Source: Apoderus coryli (lineage: Eukaryota > Arthropoda > Insecta > Coleoptera > Attelabidae). From it: a stretch of 64,000 nucleotides of DNA. A program made the translations under genes and the position numbers. The DNA is taken from positions 806,001 to 870,000 of the forward strand of contig OU452210.1 of the NCBI GenBank assembly GCA_911728435.2, given 5' to 3'. Every line of letters begins with the position of its first letter. Position 1 is the stretch's first letter. Shown in pieces: positions 21,971-33,217 of this stretch. The notes beneath the pieces were generated by a model. The model saw only the letters and a program-made list of their open reading frames with translations, was not told the origin of the DNA and ran no database searches.

Positions 21971-22189
21971 ATGGAACTGATTCGTTTTGCATTTTCAGAT
22001 ATTACAACATTTTATTTAATTAAAAAAGGGACTGATGAATTCGCCATGCGTACCCAGTTATCAAAAGTAAATACCTGGATTGGGATAAAGATATCCGATA
22101 TTAATAGGGCGCCCCGGCAGAGCTGTGGTAAGTACCAATTAAATAAAAGGATTGTTTATGTAATGAACTGCTTAACAGTATTTTCATAA
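21971..22189 (+). pseudogene. hypothetical exon-like ORF
   Basis: The frame reads ELIRFAFSDITTFYLIKKGT and MRTQLSKVNTWIGIKISD. CGGCAGAGCTGTG|GTAAGT near 22130 is a good splice donor, so the coding part may end there. A possible acceptor with a polypyrimidine tract precedes an Asp/Glu-rich frame at about 22260-22345. No family is recognised; it may be remains of a gene carried by the 8.7-kb block. Confidence 0.25.
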
Positions 22190-22399
22190 CTGATATTTTA
22201 ATATTCCAATGTCTAACTTTTCCACAAAAAGTTAGTCATGGACTTGAATTTTTTTTTAGATGGGATGAAAAATAATTCAAAGAGAATACGGAAACCTCTG
22301 AAGAAATAAACGTAGAGAGTGAAGATATTTTAGACAATAAGACATGAGGAACGGAAAGTTAGTATTATTCAATAACAATTTTATGTTATAATTTTTTCT

Positions 22400-22830
22400 A
22401 TAAAAAAAGTCCTAACATCTTTTTTTTTTATTAGTATTTTATAGTCGACAAAAATATTGGGTTTACTTTTTATCCGTTTTATACACTTTTCACGGGATTC
22501 TCTAAGGCACTCATTTTATATCGCGTATGTAGACCAAGTTTACTATGTGGCTATGTGGTGTATCTGCTGTCTTCAGGCAAGCCCAGTAAGATTTTTAGGT
22601 AGTTATGTTTTTTTTTATTTTGCCAAAAGTTCAGAACTTAGAAATGTTCAGTAGTATGGTTTACCAAATTTGGTTCAACAAGTACTTATTTACGTATAAA
22701 ATGACCTAAAACACTTATTTATGATAACATTCCAAAAATAATTTTCATTAAACTTAGCCGCGCAATATATTATGGAGCCCTAAAACTTTAATAGCTACTT
22801 ATTTAGTTCACAATATATATCTTCTAAAAC
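22400..22830 (+). repeat. dispersed ~150-bp repeat family copy
   Basis: TACCAAATTTGGTT followed by ACTTATTTACGTATAAAATGACC matches the copy at 28.66-28.80 kb. ATACACTTTTCACGGGATTC matches 26.15 kb. Confidence 0.5.
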
Positions 22831-23734
22831 ATTTCCATAATCAGATTATTATTGAAACCCAAGACAAGACGTCTTTAAACTTCTTTACGCCTACGCCAGT
22901 GTGGTGATTTTAAAAGACTAGACACTTGCCTGATATAAATTAAATAATTAGGTATATTATGATTATTAATTTCGCGTAAAAATTTAGTATTCATCATTTT
23001 ACATAATATATGTATGACAAAAAATATATGTTAGCTCAAAGAACTATTAATATGTTCTAAATAAAACATAATTGAATTATGATTTTGATATCTTTGTTTT
23101 TGTATGTACCTAATGTTAATGATTACAGTTTCTACTTACGAAACATGTTTTGCTACCGTTTTTATGTCATTTGATATAACTGACGTTGTTTGTGTTATTA
23201 CTATACTACTACTACTATACTGTGAGAATAAACTATTTTATTAATTGTAATTATTAGACAATTAAGCACACGTCTTACCACTTCATTTCAAATCACTTTT
23301 ATTTTATTTTCAAGTGATGTTGACAAGCATTTTAGTTCTCTTTTGAAGATGCTAACATTGTTACCAAAACGCGCCTATACATTAAAAAAATTGTTTGGTG
23401 AAGTGATAAAACGTACTTGTTTCTACTCATCGATTAAGTATTATTAATATTTTATATTTTGTTTTAGGTGAACATTGAGATAAATATTGACATGTAATTT
23501 TAAAATAGAAAAAAAGTACATGTAACCGAGTGCAGACTGTTTTTTGCTTCCACAAATCCCAAAGTTATGGTTTTTTAAAACAATAATTCTAGACATATAT
23601 AAAAAATAATAATAATAAATGAAAATTAATTCGACGAAGAGGTAAGTAATTCTATAATACTATAGACCTTAACGTTTTTCAACAAAATTGAAGAGTTATA
23701 ATTTATTTATAATAATATACAGGGATTTACATTT
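22831..23734. other. no gene seen
   Basis: AT-rich spacer. No coding sequence, repeat or element end could be supported. Confidence 0.45.
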
Positions 23735-25262
23735 AAATCCGTACTAGATTTAAACAGGTTCTAGTGGGCAATCCTGATTGAATCTGATAACTACAAATGA
23801 ATCCCAATAGCTTTTGCATTTGGATTTGCTTATAAAACCATATTAAATCCGTTCTAAATGTAAACAGGTTCTAGTGGGCAATCCTGATTGAATCTGATAA
23901 CTACAAATTAATCCCAATAGCTTTTGCATTTGGATTTGCTTATAAAACCATATTAAATCCGTTCTAGTGGGCAATCCTGATAGAAACTGATAACTACAAA
24001 TTAATCCCAATAGCTTTTGCATTTGGATTTGCTTATAAAACCATATTAAATCCGTTCTAGTGGGCAATCCTGATTGAATCTGATAACTACAAATTTATCC
24101 CAATAGCTTTTGCATTTGGATTTGCTTATAAAACCATATTAAATCCGTTCTAAATGTAAACAGGTTCTATTGGGCAATCCTGCTAGAATCTGATAAATAC
24201 AAATTAATCCCAATAGCTTTTGGATTTGCTTATAAAACCATATTAAATCCGTTCTAAATGTAAACAGGTTCTATTGGGCAATCCTGATTATATCTGATAA
24301 ATACAAATTAATCCCAATAGCTTTTGCATTTGGATTTGCTTATAAAACCATATTAATCCGTTCTAAATGTAAACAGGTTCTATTGGGCAATCCTTATAGA
24401 AACTGATAACTACAAATTAATCCCCATAGCTTTTGCATTTGGATTTGCTTATAAAACCATATTAAATCCGTTCTAAATGTAAACAGGTTCTATTGGGCAA
24501 TCCTGATAGAAACTGATAAATACAAATTAATCCCAATAGCTTTTGGATTTGCTTATAAAACCATATTAAATCCGTTCTAAATGTAAACAGGTTCTATTGG
24601 GCAATCCTGATAGAATCTGATAAATACAAATTAATCCCAATGGCTTTTGTATTTGGATTTGCTTATAAAACCATATTAAATCCGTTCTAAATATAAACAG
24701 GTTCTATTGGGCAATCCTGATAGAAACTGATAACTACAAATTAATCCCAATAGCTTTTGCATTTGGATTTGCTTATAAAACCATATTAAATCCGTTCTAA
24801 ATGTAAACAGGTTCTAGTGGGCAATCCTGATAGAAACTGATAACTACAAATTAATCCCAATAGCTTTTGCATTTGGATTTGCTTATAAAACCATATTAAA
24901 TCCGTTCTAAATGTTCTATTGGGCAATCCTGATAGAATCTGATAAATACAAATTAATCCCAATAGCTTTTGCATTTGGATTTGCTTATAAAACCATATTA
25001 AATCCGTTCTAAATGTAAATAGGTTCTATTGGGCAATCCTGATAGAAACTGATAACTACAAATTAATCCCAATAGCTTTTGCATTTGGATTTGCTTATAA
25101 AACCATATTAAATCCGTTCTAAATGTAAACAGGTTCTATTGGGCAATCCTGATAGAAACTGATAACTACAAATTAATCCCAATAGCTTTTGCATTTGGAT
25201 TTGCTTATAAAACCATATTAAATCCGTTCTAGATGTAAACAGGTTCTAGTGGGCAATCCTGG
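23735..25262. repeat. 102-120-bp satellite array, ~15 copies
   Basis: GGGCAATCCTGAT and TTTGGATTTGCTTATAAAAC recur about 15 times. Units alternate between ~120 bp and shorter forms that lack an 18-bp segment (AAATGTAAACAGGTTCTA) or the 6-bp TGCATT. CCATATTAAATC within the unit resembles the inner part of the adjoining right terminal repeat. Small peptide frames across it are by-products. Confidence 0.93.
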
Positions 25263-25639
25263 TTCATACTAATTATTTCAAATATGTTTTTAATTTGGAA
25301 TTGCTGTTTCAAATACACACTATGAACCGTATTAATCCATATTAAATTTTTTTTTATATGGTTCTATCTGGCATTTTCAACAGGGTCACGACAACAAAGC
25401 ATTTGTCAACATGTGTTGACAAATGAACTTTTTTCATGTTTTAACAAGTACAATTGTCTGTTTCACATTGATCCTTAAAAACTGAATAACAGTTCTCTAT
25501 ATAAAAAAAATAAAACTCGTAAATATCATCTCCAAACATTTAATTTGAATACAATTACATAACACCATATTTGAAAGTAAATAAAAAAACAGCAAGCGTT
25601 TGACAGATTTGCAAATTGCAAATCAAAGTATCTATGTAT

Positions 25640-26560
25640 ACAGGGTGTTGCATAAGTACTTGTACAAACTTTAAAGGGTGATTCTTTGACTAATTTTAAC
25701 ATACAAATTTTTTTATTTTGACCCTTTTTACACTATTTAGGAACTCCTATGAAAACAAGTTATTTATAACACATTTTTTAGGTTATATTCTATCAAAGCA
25801 ATAAATAACTAGTCCATATTTCTGCTATGTTTAAGAAATTCGTTTTTTCTAACCTTTTTACCCCATTTTACACTTTTTTCGAATGTCAATGTGGTCTAAT
25901 TGTTTAGGTTAATTATTTTAGGTTATGTTTAATTAAACGCCCAAAAAATTATTCAATATTTCGGATAAATTTAAGAACTATGATTTTTTAAATTTTTGAA
26001 CCCTCCTTTAAACCACTTGCCTACGCTCAATGTTAATCACCACCTATTATAAATATCCAGTAGTACTTTCGTACCAAATGTGTTTAAAATCCGTTAAGTG
26101 GTTTTTGAGTTATCACGGATACAAATTTTTTCTGACCCTTTTATATAATTTTCACGGAAGCCTAGGTCATTAATTTTTGTCGTGTATTTTGAACACCAAT
26201 TCGACTAGTTAAATATAAAATTTTTTACATTTTAATTTTTTTTTATTTTGTCCCTTTTTCTACTATTTTTTTAGACTATTTTCGAACGCCTGTGTGAATC
26301 AATTCTTTTATGTAACATTTTTTAGGTTATATTCTATCAGAACTATAAAAAATTATTCCATATTTCGAATAAGTTTAGGAAATATATATTTTTTATATTT
26401 TGACCCCTTTTCGACTATTTACGAACGCCTATGAAAGTAAGTTATTTATGACACATTTTATAGGTTATATTCTATTAAAGCTATAAATAATTAGCTAATA
26501 TTTCTGCTATGTTTCAGATGTACGTTTTTACACTATTTTCGAACGCCAATGTGGTCTAAT
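25640..26560 (+). repeat. dispersed ~150-bp repeat, degenerate tandem copies
   Basis: The phrases TTTTGACCCTTTTTACACTA, GAACGCCTATG and TTTTTTAGGTTATATTCTAT recur about every 130-165 bp. The run is broken by the element at 26565 and resumes at 28504. TACAGGGTGTTGCATAAGTA at 25641 marks a possible mariner-type end at its left border. Confidence 0.65.
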
Positions 26561-27004
26561 ACTTGGACCGCGTTATGCATAACATGACCAAGCGCCATTT
26601 TAACGAATATAGATAAATGACTTCCCAAAAAAAACTGTCCATAAGATTGAGTTCAAATTTTATATGGAGATCAAAAGTACTAAAGAGAAATTAGTTTCGC
26701 AGTTTTATCATGGTAATATAAAAAATATAGGTTTTGTGAACAAAAAAGCCGTTTGGTCGCTTATTGGTTTTATGCATTCTTGCATGTTTGAGTTTTGCAT
26801 ACTTTGACTATATGCCATTTTTGGCGCTTAGTCTTGTTATGCTAAATTCGGGCTGCACTTCTAGTTTTACATATTTTAACTACACGCCATTTTTGGCGTT
26901 TAGTCAAATTATGCTAATTTAGGTTAGGCCAAAGTTTCTGAAGGTATGTATTGAATTTTGGTACTTCTAAGGAGGAACGTCTTCCCCGTTTTTTTCCTAA
27001 ATCG

Positions 27005-27660
27005 ATTTTCTATGCGCTACTTGCAAAGTCTCTCTTTACAAATATCTTGAATGGGTGTTTCTTTTGAATCTCTCTTATGTTCAGCCAATTAACTTTTTTA
27101 TTTTCAATATCTGTTTTTCTATTCACGATAGATTTCTCTAAGCCAGAAGTTCCGAAAAATCTTCTTTCTTCATTTTGTGAATAATTAGAAGGTTTTTCTT
27201 TCTGCATGCTTTCATAATATTGAGGTAATCATCTGGGGATCATAGTCTGTTGTAACATTAGGGCACATTCGATATCACCAAAATCGGTATCGTTAGCGAG
27301 AAAAGTGTGCCCTGATATCAAAAAACGCATGATAATTTTCTGCAAAGATGGATGTACTTCCAAAACAGCTTTTAACATTAAAACCACCTTGATATTTCTG
27401 TTTGGCCCCCACAGCTATCGGAATAAGATATTTACACGATTGCATATCCTGATTTTCCATAATATACTTAAACTGACACTAATATATAATATACTTGTAT
27501 AAGCATGAACAAACTTCCTGCGAGCTCCCCGTCCAGCTTCGCCTTCCAACCATAGGTAGCAATGACCCTTGTTTGCTTTAGCAGTGTGGATGCCCAAATT
27601 ATAAAGCCAAAGCTGTCGTTTATAAAAGACAATATTGATGGGTATGCGAGGAAGTGTACT
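27005..27660 (-). pseudogene. remnant of a transposon protein of poorly described insect family
   Basis: Reading the minus strand in shifting frames gives, in order, YNLGIHTAKANKGHCYLW (about 27590), GHTFLANDTDFGDIE (about 27290), LEKSIVNRKTDIENKKVNWL (about 27120) and PFKIFVKRDF (about 27040). I recall the same ordered motifs from numerous uncharacterised insect proteins that look like transposases with an RNase H-type fold; the link to a DUF7869-like domain is from memory. The conserved Asp-containing block between the first two motifs is not visible. Several frameshifts make it nonfunctional. Confidence 0.5.
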
Positions 27661-27760
27661 TTCAAAGTAATAGAAATATTTCCATTGGATACCCTGTACA
27701 GAGGTCTAGTTTGTGTTCGATTACGTGTTTTACAAAGGTTTACAAATCAATAATAATTAT

Positions 27761-28060
27761 CTATAAAGGTAAGTTTATTACAATAATTACAATATTTTTG
27801 ATGAAAAGACATTAGCGTTACTGTCTTGTATAAATTTCATTGTATCGTCTTTTTTGTTTTGAATTGAAATGTTCAAACGTAAAATAATAAAAATAGTTAA
27901 TAATAATAATAATTAATAATAATTATTATTATTATACATTTGAAAATTTCAGTTCAAAACAAAACAGACGATACAATTAAATTTATACAAGATAGTAACG
28001 CCAATGGGTTGTCTTTTCATCAAAAATATTGTAATTATTGTAATATACTTACCTTTATAG
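27761..28060. repeat. 300-bp palindrome with (TAA)n loop
   Basis: CTATAAAGGTAAG at the left and CTTACCTTTATAG at the right bound arms of ~125 bp with few mismatches. The loop is an (AAT/ATT)n microsatellite near 27890-27940. It lies inside the ACTT-flanked element, so it is either part of that element or a nested foldback MITE. Confidence 0.8.
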
Positions 28061-28503
28061 ATTTTTCTCCGGCATATTTAAGCATTAAAGCTACTATTCT
28101 CTGCATCATTTTTAACACGAGGCACAAAACACAACAACCGTCATATTCAAAAATTTAGATAGTCCAATACTGCCAAGGATCTACTGAACTGATTAATTGA
28201 TAATAATGATTAAACATAACTTGACCAAGCGACAAAATAACGGCTATATTAACGGTTGGTCATGTTTGCTAAACTCTCGTATTGACATATTTGAATCTTT
28301 ACTTACAACATGGACTGGGTCGTATAATGCGTAATGACAATAATTTGGCGTTTAGCGTTTTTAATTATTTCTTTTAAAATAAAGGTCTCTATATGCACAT
28401 TAATTTTGTATAGTTAGATTACACCTTTAGACATTAGATGGCGATATTATCTCAAAATAAACGAAATGGTGCTTGGTCATGTTATGCGTAACGCGGTCCA
28501 CTT

Positions 28504-28880
28504 TATGTTCAATATTTTAGGTTATATTCAATTAAATGCGTAAAAAATTATGCAGTATTTCGGATAAGTTTAAGAACTATTAATTTTTTTAATTTTTGAA
28601 CCCTCTTTTAAACCCCTTGCCTACGCTCAGTGTTTCCCAAAATCTAATCAGCTCCTTGCCATGTCCTATAGTATTTTTGTACCAAATTTGGTTAAAATCT
28701 GTTAAGTGGTTTTTGCATTTTCGTGCATAGAGACAGACAGACATTTTTTAAAACTACTTATTTATGTATGAAATGACCAAAAAGAAGTATTTCCAGTGAG
28801 ATTAAAAAAAAAAATTTTCATGAAACTAATAGTCTCCATACATATCTTACATATATGATAGGGAGAGCTAAAATATTCAC
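28504..28880 (+). repeat. dispersed repeat family, continuation
   Basis: Resumes after the ACTT element with TTTTAGGTTATATTCAATTA. It ends in ACAGACAGACATTTTTTAAA and ACTTATTTATGTATGAAATG, a 3'-end style shared with the 22.6-kb copy. Confidence 0.6.
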
Positions 28881-29487
28881 AAAAAAATAACTACGCAGCC
28901 AAAGATTTACTTATTAATCTTGTGATAACCATATACATAAGGGGTGGTTAGGGTTAGGGTATTAATACAACCATTCTGTTTCGACTTAACATTTATTCTA
29001 TTCTACAATTAACATATATACAATTATGTACAATGAACTCTATATTTACTTAACCTACTTAAATTAATATGCTTACATGTCTAAATATTATTGCGTACTT
29101 AAAAATATAATAAAACAATATTAAACTTAAATCTACTATACAGTGTGTTCCATTACAGTATCAAAGATGAAATTAAATTTAATATATTAATTATTGTCTT
29201 CAAAACAAAATCAGTAGGTATGAAAATCACAATAACAGAGACAGACTATTATAATAGGTATACCTAATATAATATAGGTAGCAATGATAATTTTTTTATT
29301 ATAGGTATTATAATATCTACAACAATCTTTGTTACATGTTTGCCACATTGTCTACGTGAAATATTTAAAATATCTGTAATAAATTGAAAAAGTACCTAGT
29401 CCATTCTTAAGTGGAGTTATAATTTTGACAAAGAATAATGTACATTAATACCTATTTGATTTCGGTATTGGTATAAAAGTCTAATCA
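28881..29487. other. no gene seen
   Basis: AT-rich spacer with GGTATACC-type words. GGTTAGGGTTAGGG near 28950 is only two units. Confidence 0.45.
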
Positions 29488-29713
29488 TTAATCCATGCCA
29501 TACAACATATTTCAAGACTAGACCAGTCCCATAATCAGTGGCGAGCTATAATTAAATCAAAAGCTTTTAGATATTTAGATTTTTTTATATACATCACCAA
29601 ATTATTACAATGGAGTCAAAAGTATGTTTCTATCTAAAAGCTTTTCATTTAATGATTGTTCGCCACTGATCATGGGACTGGTCTAGTCTTGAAACATGTA
29701 TGACATGGATTAA
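29488..29713. repeat. 226-bp hairpin MITE
   Basis: TTAATCCATGCCATAC at the left is mirrored by GTATGACATGGATTAA at the right. Inside, CAAGACTAGACCAGTCCCAT and ATCTAAAAGCTTTT are mirrored too, giving arms of ~90 bp around a ~45-bp loop. No coding content. Confidence 0.8.
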
Positions 29714-30262
29714 ATATTAATATACTAAATTTAATTCATAGAGATTATGCTTTTATTTCAATACTGTACTTGTAATAAATCACCCTGTGTGTTTCTTTTA
29801 CCGACGAATCGGCAACAGCACGACACACACCACATTCGCTTGCTTTTTTTTCTACCCTCCCTACGTATCCCCTCCAGATTAATACAGAATTTCATCAATC
29901 TCTCTCTCTGACAATATAGCATTGCCGGTGCATATCTGTTGCAAATGATGTAAATAATTGTTCTACGTTGCGATTTGTTTCTGATATTAATAAACTACAA
30001 AACGGTTTCTGGCTGTGACAATACTGCTCTATGAGGTGCACGCTAGCATACGTCACGTAGTGGCAGGCGTACTTATGCCCGTTTGCACCACATACCGTTT
30101 AAGTCACGATTTGTTCTAAGAGGCGCTTAGCATCTATTTTTTATTGCACCGCGTTAAAACGTCACTTTAAATTTGCCTAAGTGCATTGTCTCTCAATTAA
30201 AACCACCACTGTTGCACAAGTCACCTTTATGCCTAGTAGGGGAGTGAGACTGCTCTTCCTAA
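29714..30262. other. no gene; flank of Harbinger element
   Basis: Somewhat GC-richer with GCACC-type words. Its last part (30199-30262) is one copy of an ~85-bp repeat whose second copy begins right of the Harbinger insertion near 33547. Confidence 0.45.
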
Positions 30263-30388
30263 AGGTGCCTACAGACACACAAACATCCCTTGAGATATGT
30301 ACGCGCGTACAAGTCTGCGCGTACATGTACGTTTCAATAGAATTGCCTACACACCGCAGATAATTTTAAATCCAGTTTCATAACCAAG

Positions 30389-32733
30389 ATGGCAGAAGTA
30401 AGTGACAGTGATTTAAATTTATTAGCAGTGGCGTGCGCGTGCATAATAAAGAAGACACAAAACCGAATATTGAAAAAACGAAAGCCACGAAGTAAATGGG
30501 TAAAGGAATGGTTGTTGAAGCGCGATCGATTTTCACATGTAAATCTTTTGGAAGAACTTCGATTAGAACCGGATGATTTTCGAAATTATCTCCGTATGGA
30601 TGAAGATAGCTATGTATTTCTTTTAAATTTGGTAACACCATTAATACAGAAACAAGACACCAGCATGAGATCTGCAATATCACCACATGAAAGATTATTA
30701 TCAGTCACGCTTCGATACTTAGCCACTGGGAGGAATTACGAAGATTTAAAATTTTCTAGTATTATCTCACCTCAATCGCTAAGTAAAATTATTCCGGAGA
30801 CTTGCAATGCTATTTATCAAGTATTAAAGGATGAGTATATGAAGGTATGTAGATGTCACTAAGGAAAATAATATGTTAATTAAGGGTTCGCGAAAATAAT
30901 ATACTTTTTTAAGGATTTTAATTATTTTTATTAGTTAAATAAACATAGGTATTCAAAGTCAACCTAAAGTTTGATATAAGTAAAAAAAGCTAAAATACAT
31001 TCAGTGATTTTTTTGTATTAATGTTAGTTGGCCTGAAAATTGGTTAAAAAATTTACAAGATTCTCTGTTATTTCTTCTTTGTCAGACTGTTGTATGGAGG
31101 CTCGATCGTTATTATTCTTATTAGATGAACATAGCTGAGTAGTAGGTACTTGTATTAATGGTTGCATGTCTTGCGTTTGAAATGAATAGGTATGAAATGC
31201 ATTTTGTGGCGCATGTTGCTGGGGCGGTAGATGAGTAACCTGTAGTGGATAGGTATTATGCTGGGGATAATAATATGAACCGACGGAAGGATCTCTGTTT
31301 AAGGCAACTTGGGGATCATTGCGTGTTGGATCGAGTAGGGAAATAATTTTGGTTGTTTGCGTAACATGTCCCATTTCTGCTTCAAACAATAAGTCATTGA
31401 TGAGCTTTTCAGTGTATAATCTTGTTTCTTTTGGGAGTGTTCTTAATTTCGCTGCAACATTATTGCCGAAAATAGTGAATTGGTCCTCATTACTACGACG
31501 TAGTCTCTCAGAAACAAGAGTAAGAATTTCGTCGGTCTGGTCATCTTTTTTAGCTGCCATGCGTTTTTTTGTGGAACGACTTGAATAAGGTGTAAACGAC
31601 TGGTTTCCATGAGTTTCATACCGACTTCTTGGTCGGGAATCCAGTGGGCTCTGTATTGAACTACTATGTGCTTCGGTATCGCACTCTGGTCTATTATAGG
31701 TTCCATTGCTAGTACTTGGTCGGGAATCTTCAGTGTCTGGTCCTGGTTCATTTCTAATTTCCTAAAACAAAAGATGTACTCTAATTATGTCTGAAATAGT
31801 TTATATTTTTGGAGATTTCGAGAACGAGGTTTTTAAAGTAAAAATTTAAATACATCAATGTAATCTGGGTTTTATTAGAAAACCGTAAATTAAATAGTTA
31901 TTTTCTAATTTACTATATATTTTTTTCAGTTTCCTACAACAGAGAATGAATGGAGAACAATTGCAGATGATTTTGAAATGAAATGTGACTTTCCGAACTG
32001 TTTGGGTGCCGTTGACGGCAAACATGTTAATATAATTCCTCCTGCTGGAAGTGGCTCATATTTCTATAATTATAAAGGAACACACAGTTTAGTGCTCATG
32101 GCTATAGTTAAAGCAAATTATGAGTTCATTATGGTTGATTTTGGGGTAAATGGTCGGATATCTGATGGAGGAGTTATTGAACACACCATATTTTATAAAA
32201 AACTTAAAGATGGGAAGTTGTCTTTACCACATCCAATAAAACCTAAATGCAGTAAAAATAGATTGCCATTCGTTTTCATAGGCGACGAAGCATTTTCCTT
32301 GCGCTGCGAGTTTCTGAAACCATTTAGTCAGAAAGAACTTAATCATGACAGAAAAATTTTTAATTACCGGCTCTCACGAGCAAGATGTAAAGTTGAAAAT
32401 GCTTTTGGCATGTTAAGTGCGCGTTTTAGAATATTTCATGGAGCCATATCCATTAGTTTAGAAGGAATTGAAAAAGCTGTCCTGGCTTCCTGTATTTTAC
32501 ATAACTACTTAAGCCGAAAGTGTAGAACTTCATATGTATCAGAAGATAACGTTTACAAGGAAAATATACAAGACGGTACAATAGATTTAGGATTAGAAGC
32601 CACTGGAATGACAAGACTGCAACGCGGTTATAACCGAAGAAGTAGCAATGATGCAAAAGAAGTTAGACTAATGTTTACGAATTATTTCTGTCATGAGAGT
32701 AGTCTGTCGTGGCAAGAAAAAATGATTCATTAA
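30389..32733 (+). CDS. Harbinger transposase (HARBI1-like), 419 aa, two exons
   Basis: Exon 1 is 30389-30844 and exon 2 is 31930-32733. The 1085-nt GT..AG intron falls between codons 152 and 153. Exon 1 is the helical N-terminal region of HARBI1-type proteins (ERLLSVTLRYLATGRNYEDL). Exon 2 holds the DDE_Tnp_4 core with GAVDGKH (Asp181), VDFGVNGRISDGG (Asp222) and RCKVENAFGML (Glu307). Length is normal and no stop is present. AATAAA at 32773 follows the stop by 40 bp. The enzyme cuts and inserts the element in the nucleus, normally together with its MADF/Myb-like partner. That partner's second exon lies inside this intron on the other strand. Confidence 0.95.
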
Positions 32734-33217
32734 TTTTATAGACCGACTGTAGTATGTTTTAGATATCTTATTAATAAAATATTACTATAATAACAGTTTA
32801 TTTACTTACCTCCTCTTTATCTAAATCAGAATTTTCATTCTCCACATCATCGTGTGGTATGTTTGATACAGACGACCTCGGCATCTCTTGGTCTCTTAAA
32901 AAAAGTAACAAATCGTAATACCACAAATGTGGCGTATATATGTCTTCGAATCCAGCCCCTGATCTTTTTGACTCTTCAATTTTTTTGGTTTCTCTACGGA
33001 ATCCAGAACGTAAACTATTTATTTTGGTTTTTATCAATTCTTTTGTCGCCGTCTTATCTACTTCTTTCCACTTTTCGACCAATATTTTATACGCATCGTT
33101 TTTTTTATTCCTATTCATGTAGTCTTTGGATTTAATTTTCCATAAACAGGGATGAGATTTATAAATGTCAATAAATTCTGTTAAAAATTCTTTAGAATAA
33201 TTTCTGCTATCAGCCAT
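31024..33217 (-). CDS. Harbinger MADF-domain DNA-binding protein, 381 aa, two exons
   Basis: Exon 1 runs 33217-32810 and exon 2 runs 31761-31024 on the minus strand, joined in phase 0 across a 1048-nt GT..AG intron. Residues 1-100 form a MADF domain (FIDIYKSHPCLWKIKSKDY, LRSGFRRETKKIEESKRSG, LWYYDLLLFLRD), followed by an acidic linker. Exon 2 adds a Ser/Pro-rich stretch and a conserved C-terminal segment (FTIFGNNVAAKLRTLPKETR) seen in insect MADF partners. AATAAA on this strand is at 30932-30927. In Harbinger elements this protein carries the transposase to the nucleus and DNA. The intron contains transposase exon 2. Confidence 0.93.

Larger units (their letters stand above)
16693..25385. mobile_element. 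8.7-kb TIR-bounded block with subterminal satellite arrays
   Basis: The left end (16693-16723) begins CCCTGTTGAAAATACCGTAT and the right end, reversed, begins CCCTGTTGAAAATGCCAGAT. About 27 of 31 bases match by eye. Two bases, TC, border both ends (16691-16692 and 25386-25387), a weak target-duplication candidate. Just inside lie two unlike tandem arrays, 182-bp units on the left and 102-120-bp units on the right. The ~4.8-kb core holds a MITE, short ORFs and repeat scraps but no recognised transposase. A large non-autonomous DNA transposon is the simplest reading. Confidence 0.55.
26565..28499 (-). mobile_element. 1.9-kb DNA element with ACTT target duplications
   Basis: GGACCGCGTTATGCATAACA at the left end is mirrored by GCGTAACGCGGTCC at the right end, giving a ~29-bp imperfect TIR. 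ACTT borders both ends (26561-26564 and 28500-28503). AACATGACCAAGCG-type words repeat subterminally (26581, 28212, 28258 inverted), and a ~85-bp repeat around GCCATTTTTGGCG..TAGTC occurs twice at 26800-26920. Inside are remnants of one protein-coding gene and a 300-bp palindrome. Superfamily is undetermined. Confidence 0.75.

Noticed and set aside
23843..24974. Minus-strand ORFs in the right satellite array
   Set aside because: They translate the repeat unit itself and are broken wherever unit length changes.
16978..25262. CRISPR-like regular repeats
   Set aside because: Units are contiguous satellites of 102-182 bp without unique spacers, in a eukaryotic, intron-bearing context.
27305..27753. 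Plus-strand ORFs in the ACTT element
   Set aside because: The opposite strand carries ordered protein-family motifs, and the plus frames have no protein-like signal.
28945..28962. Telomere-like GGTTAGGGTTAGGG
   Set aside because: Only two units, and the usual insect telomere repeat is TTAGG. It is a chance match.
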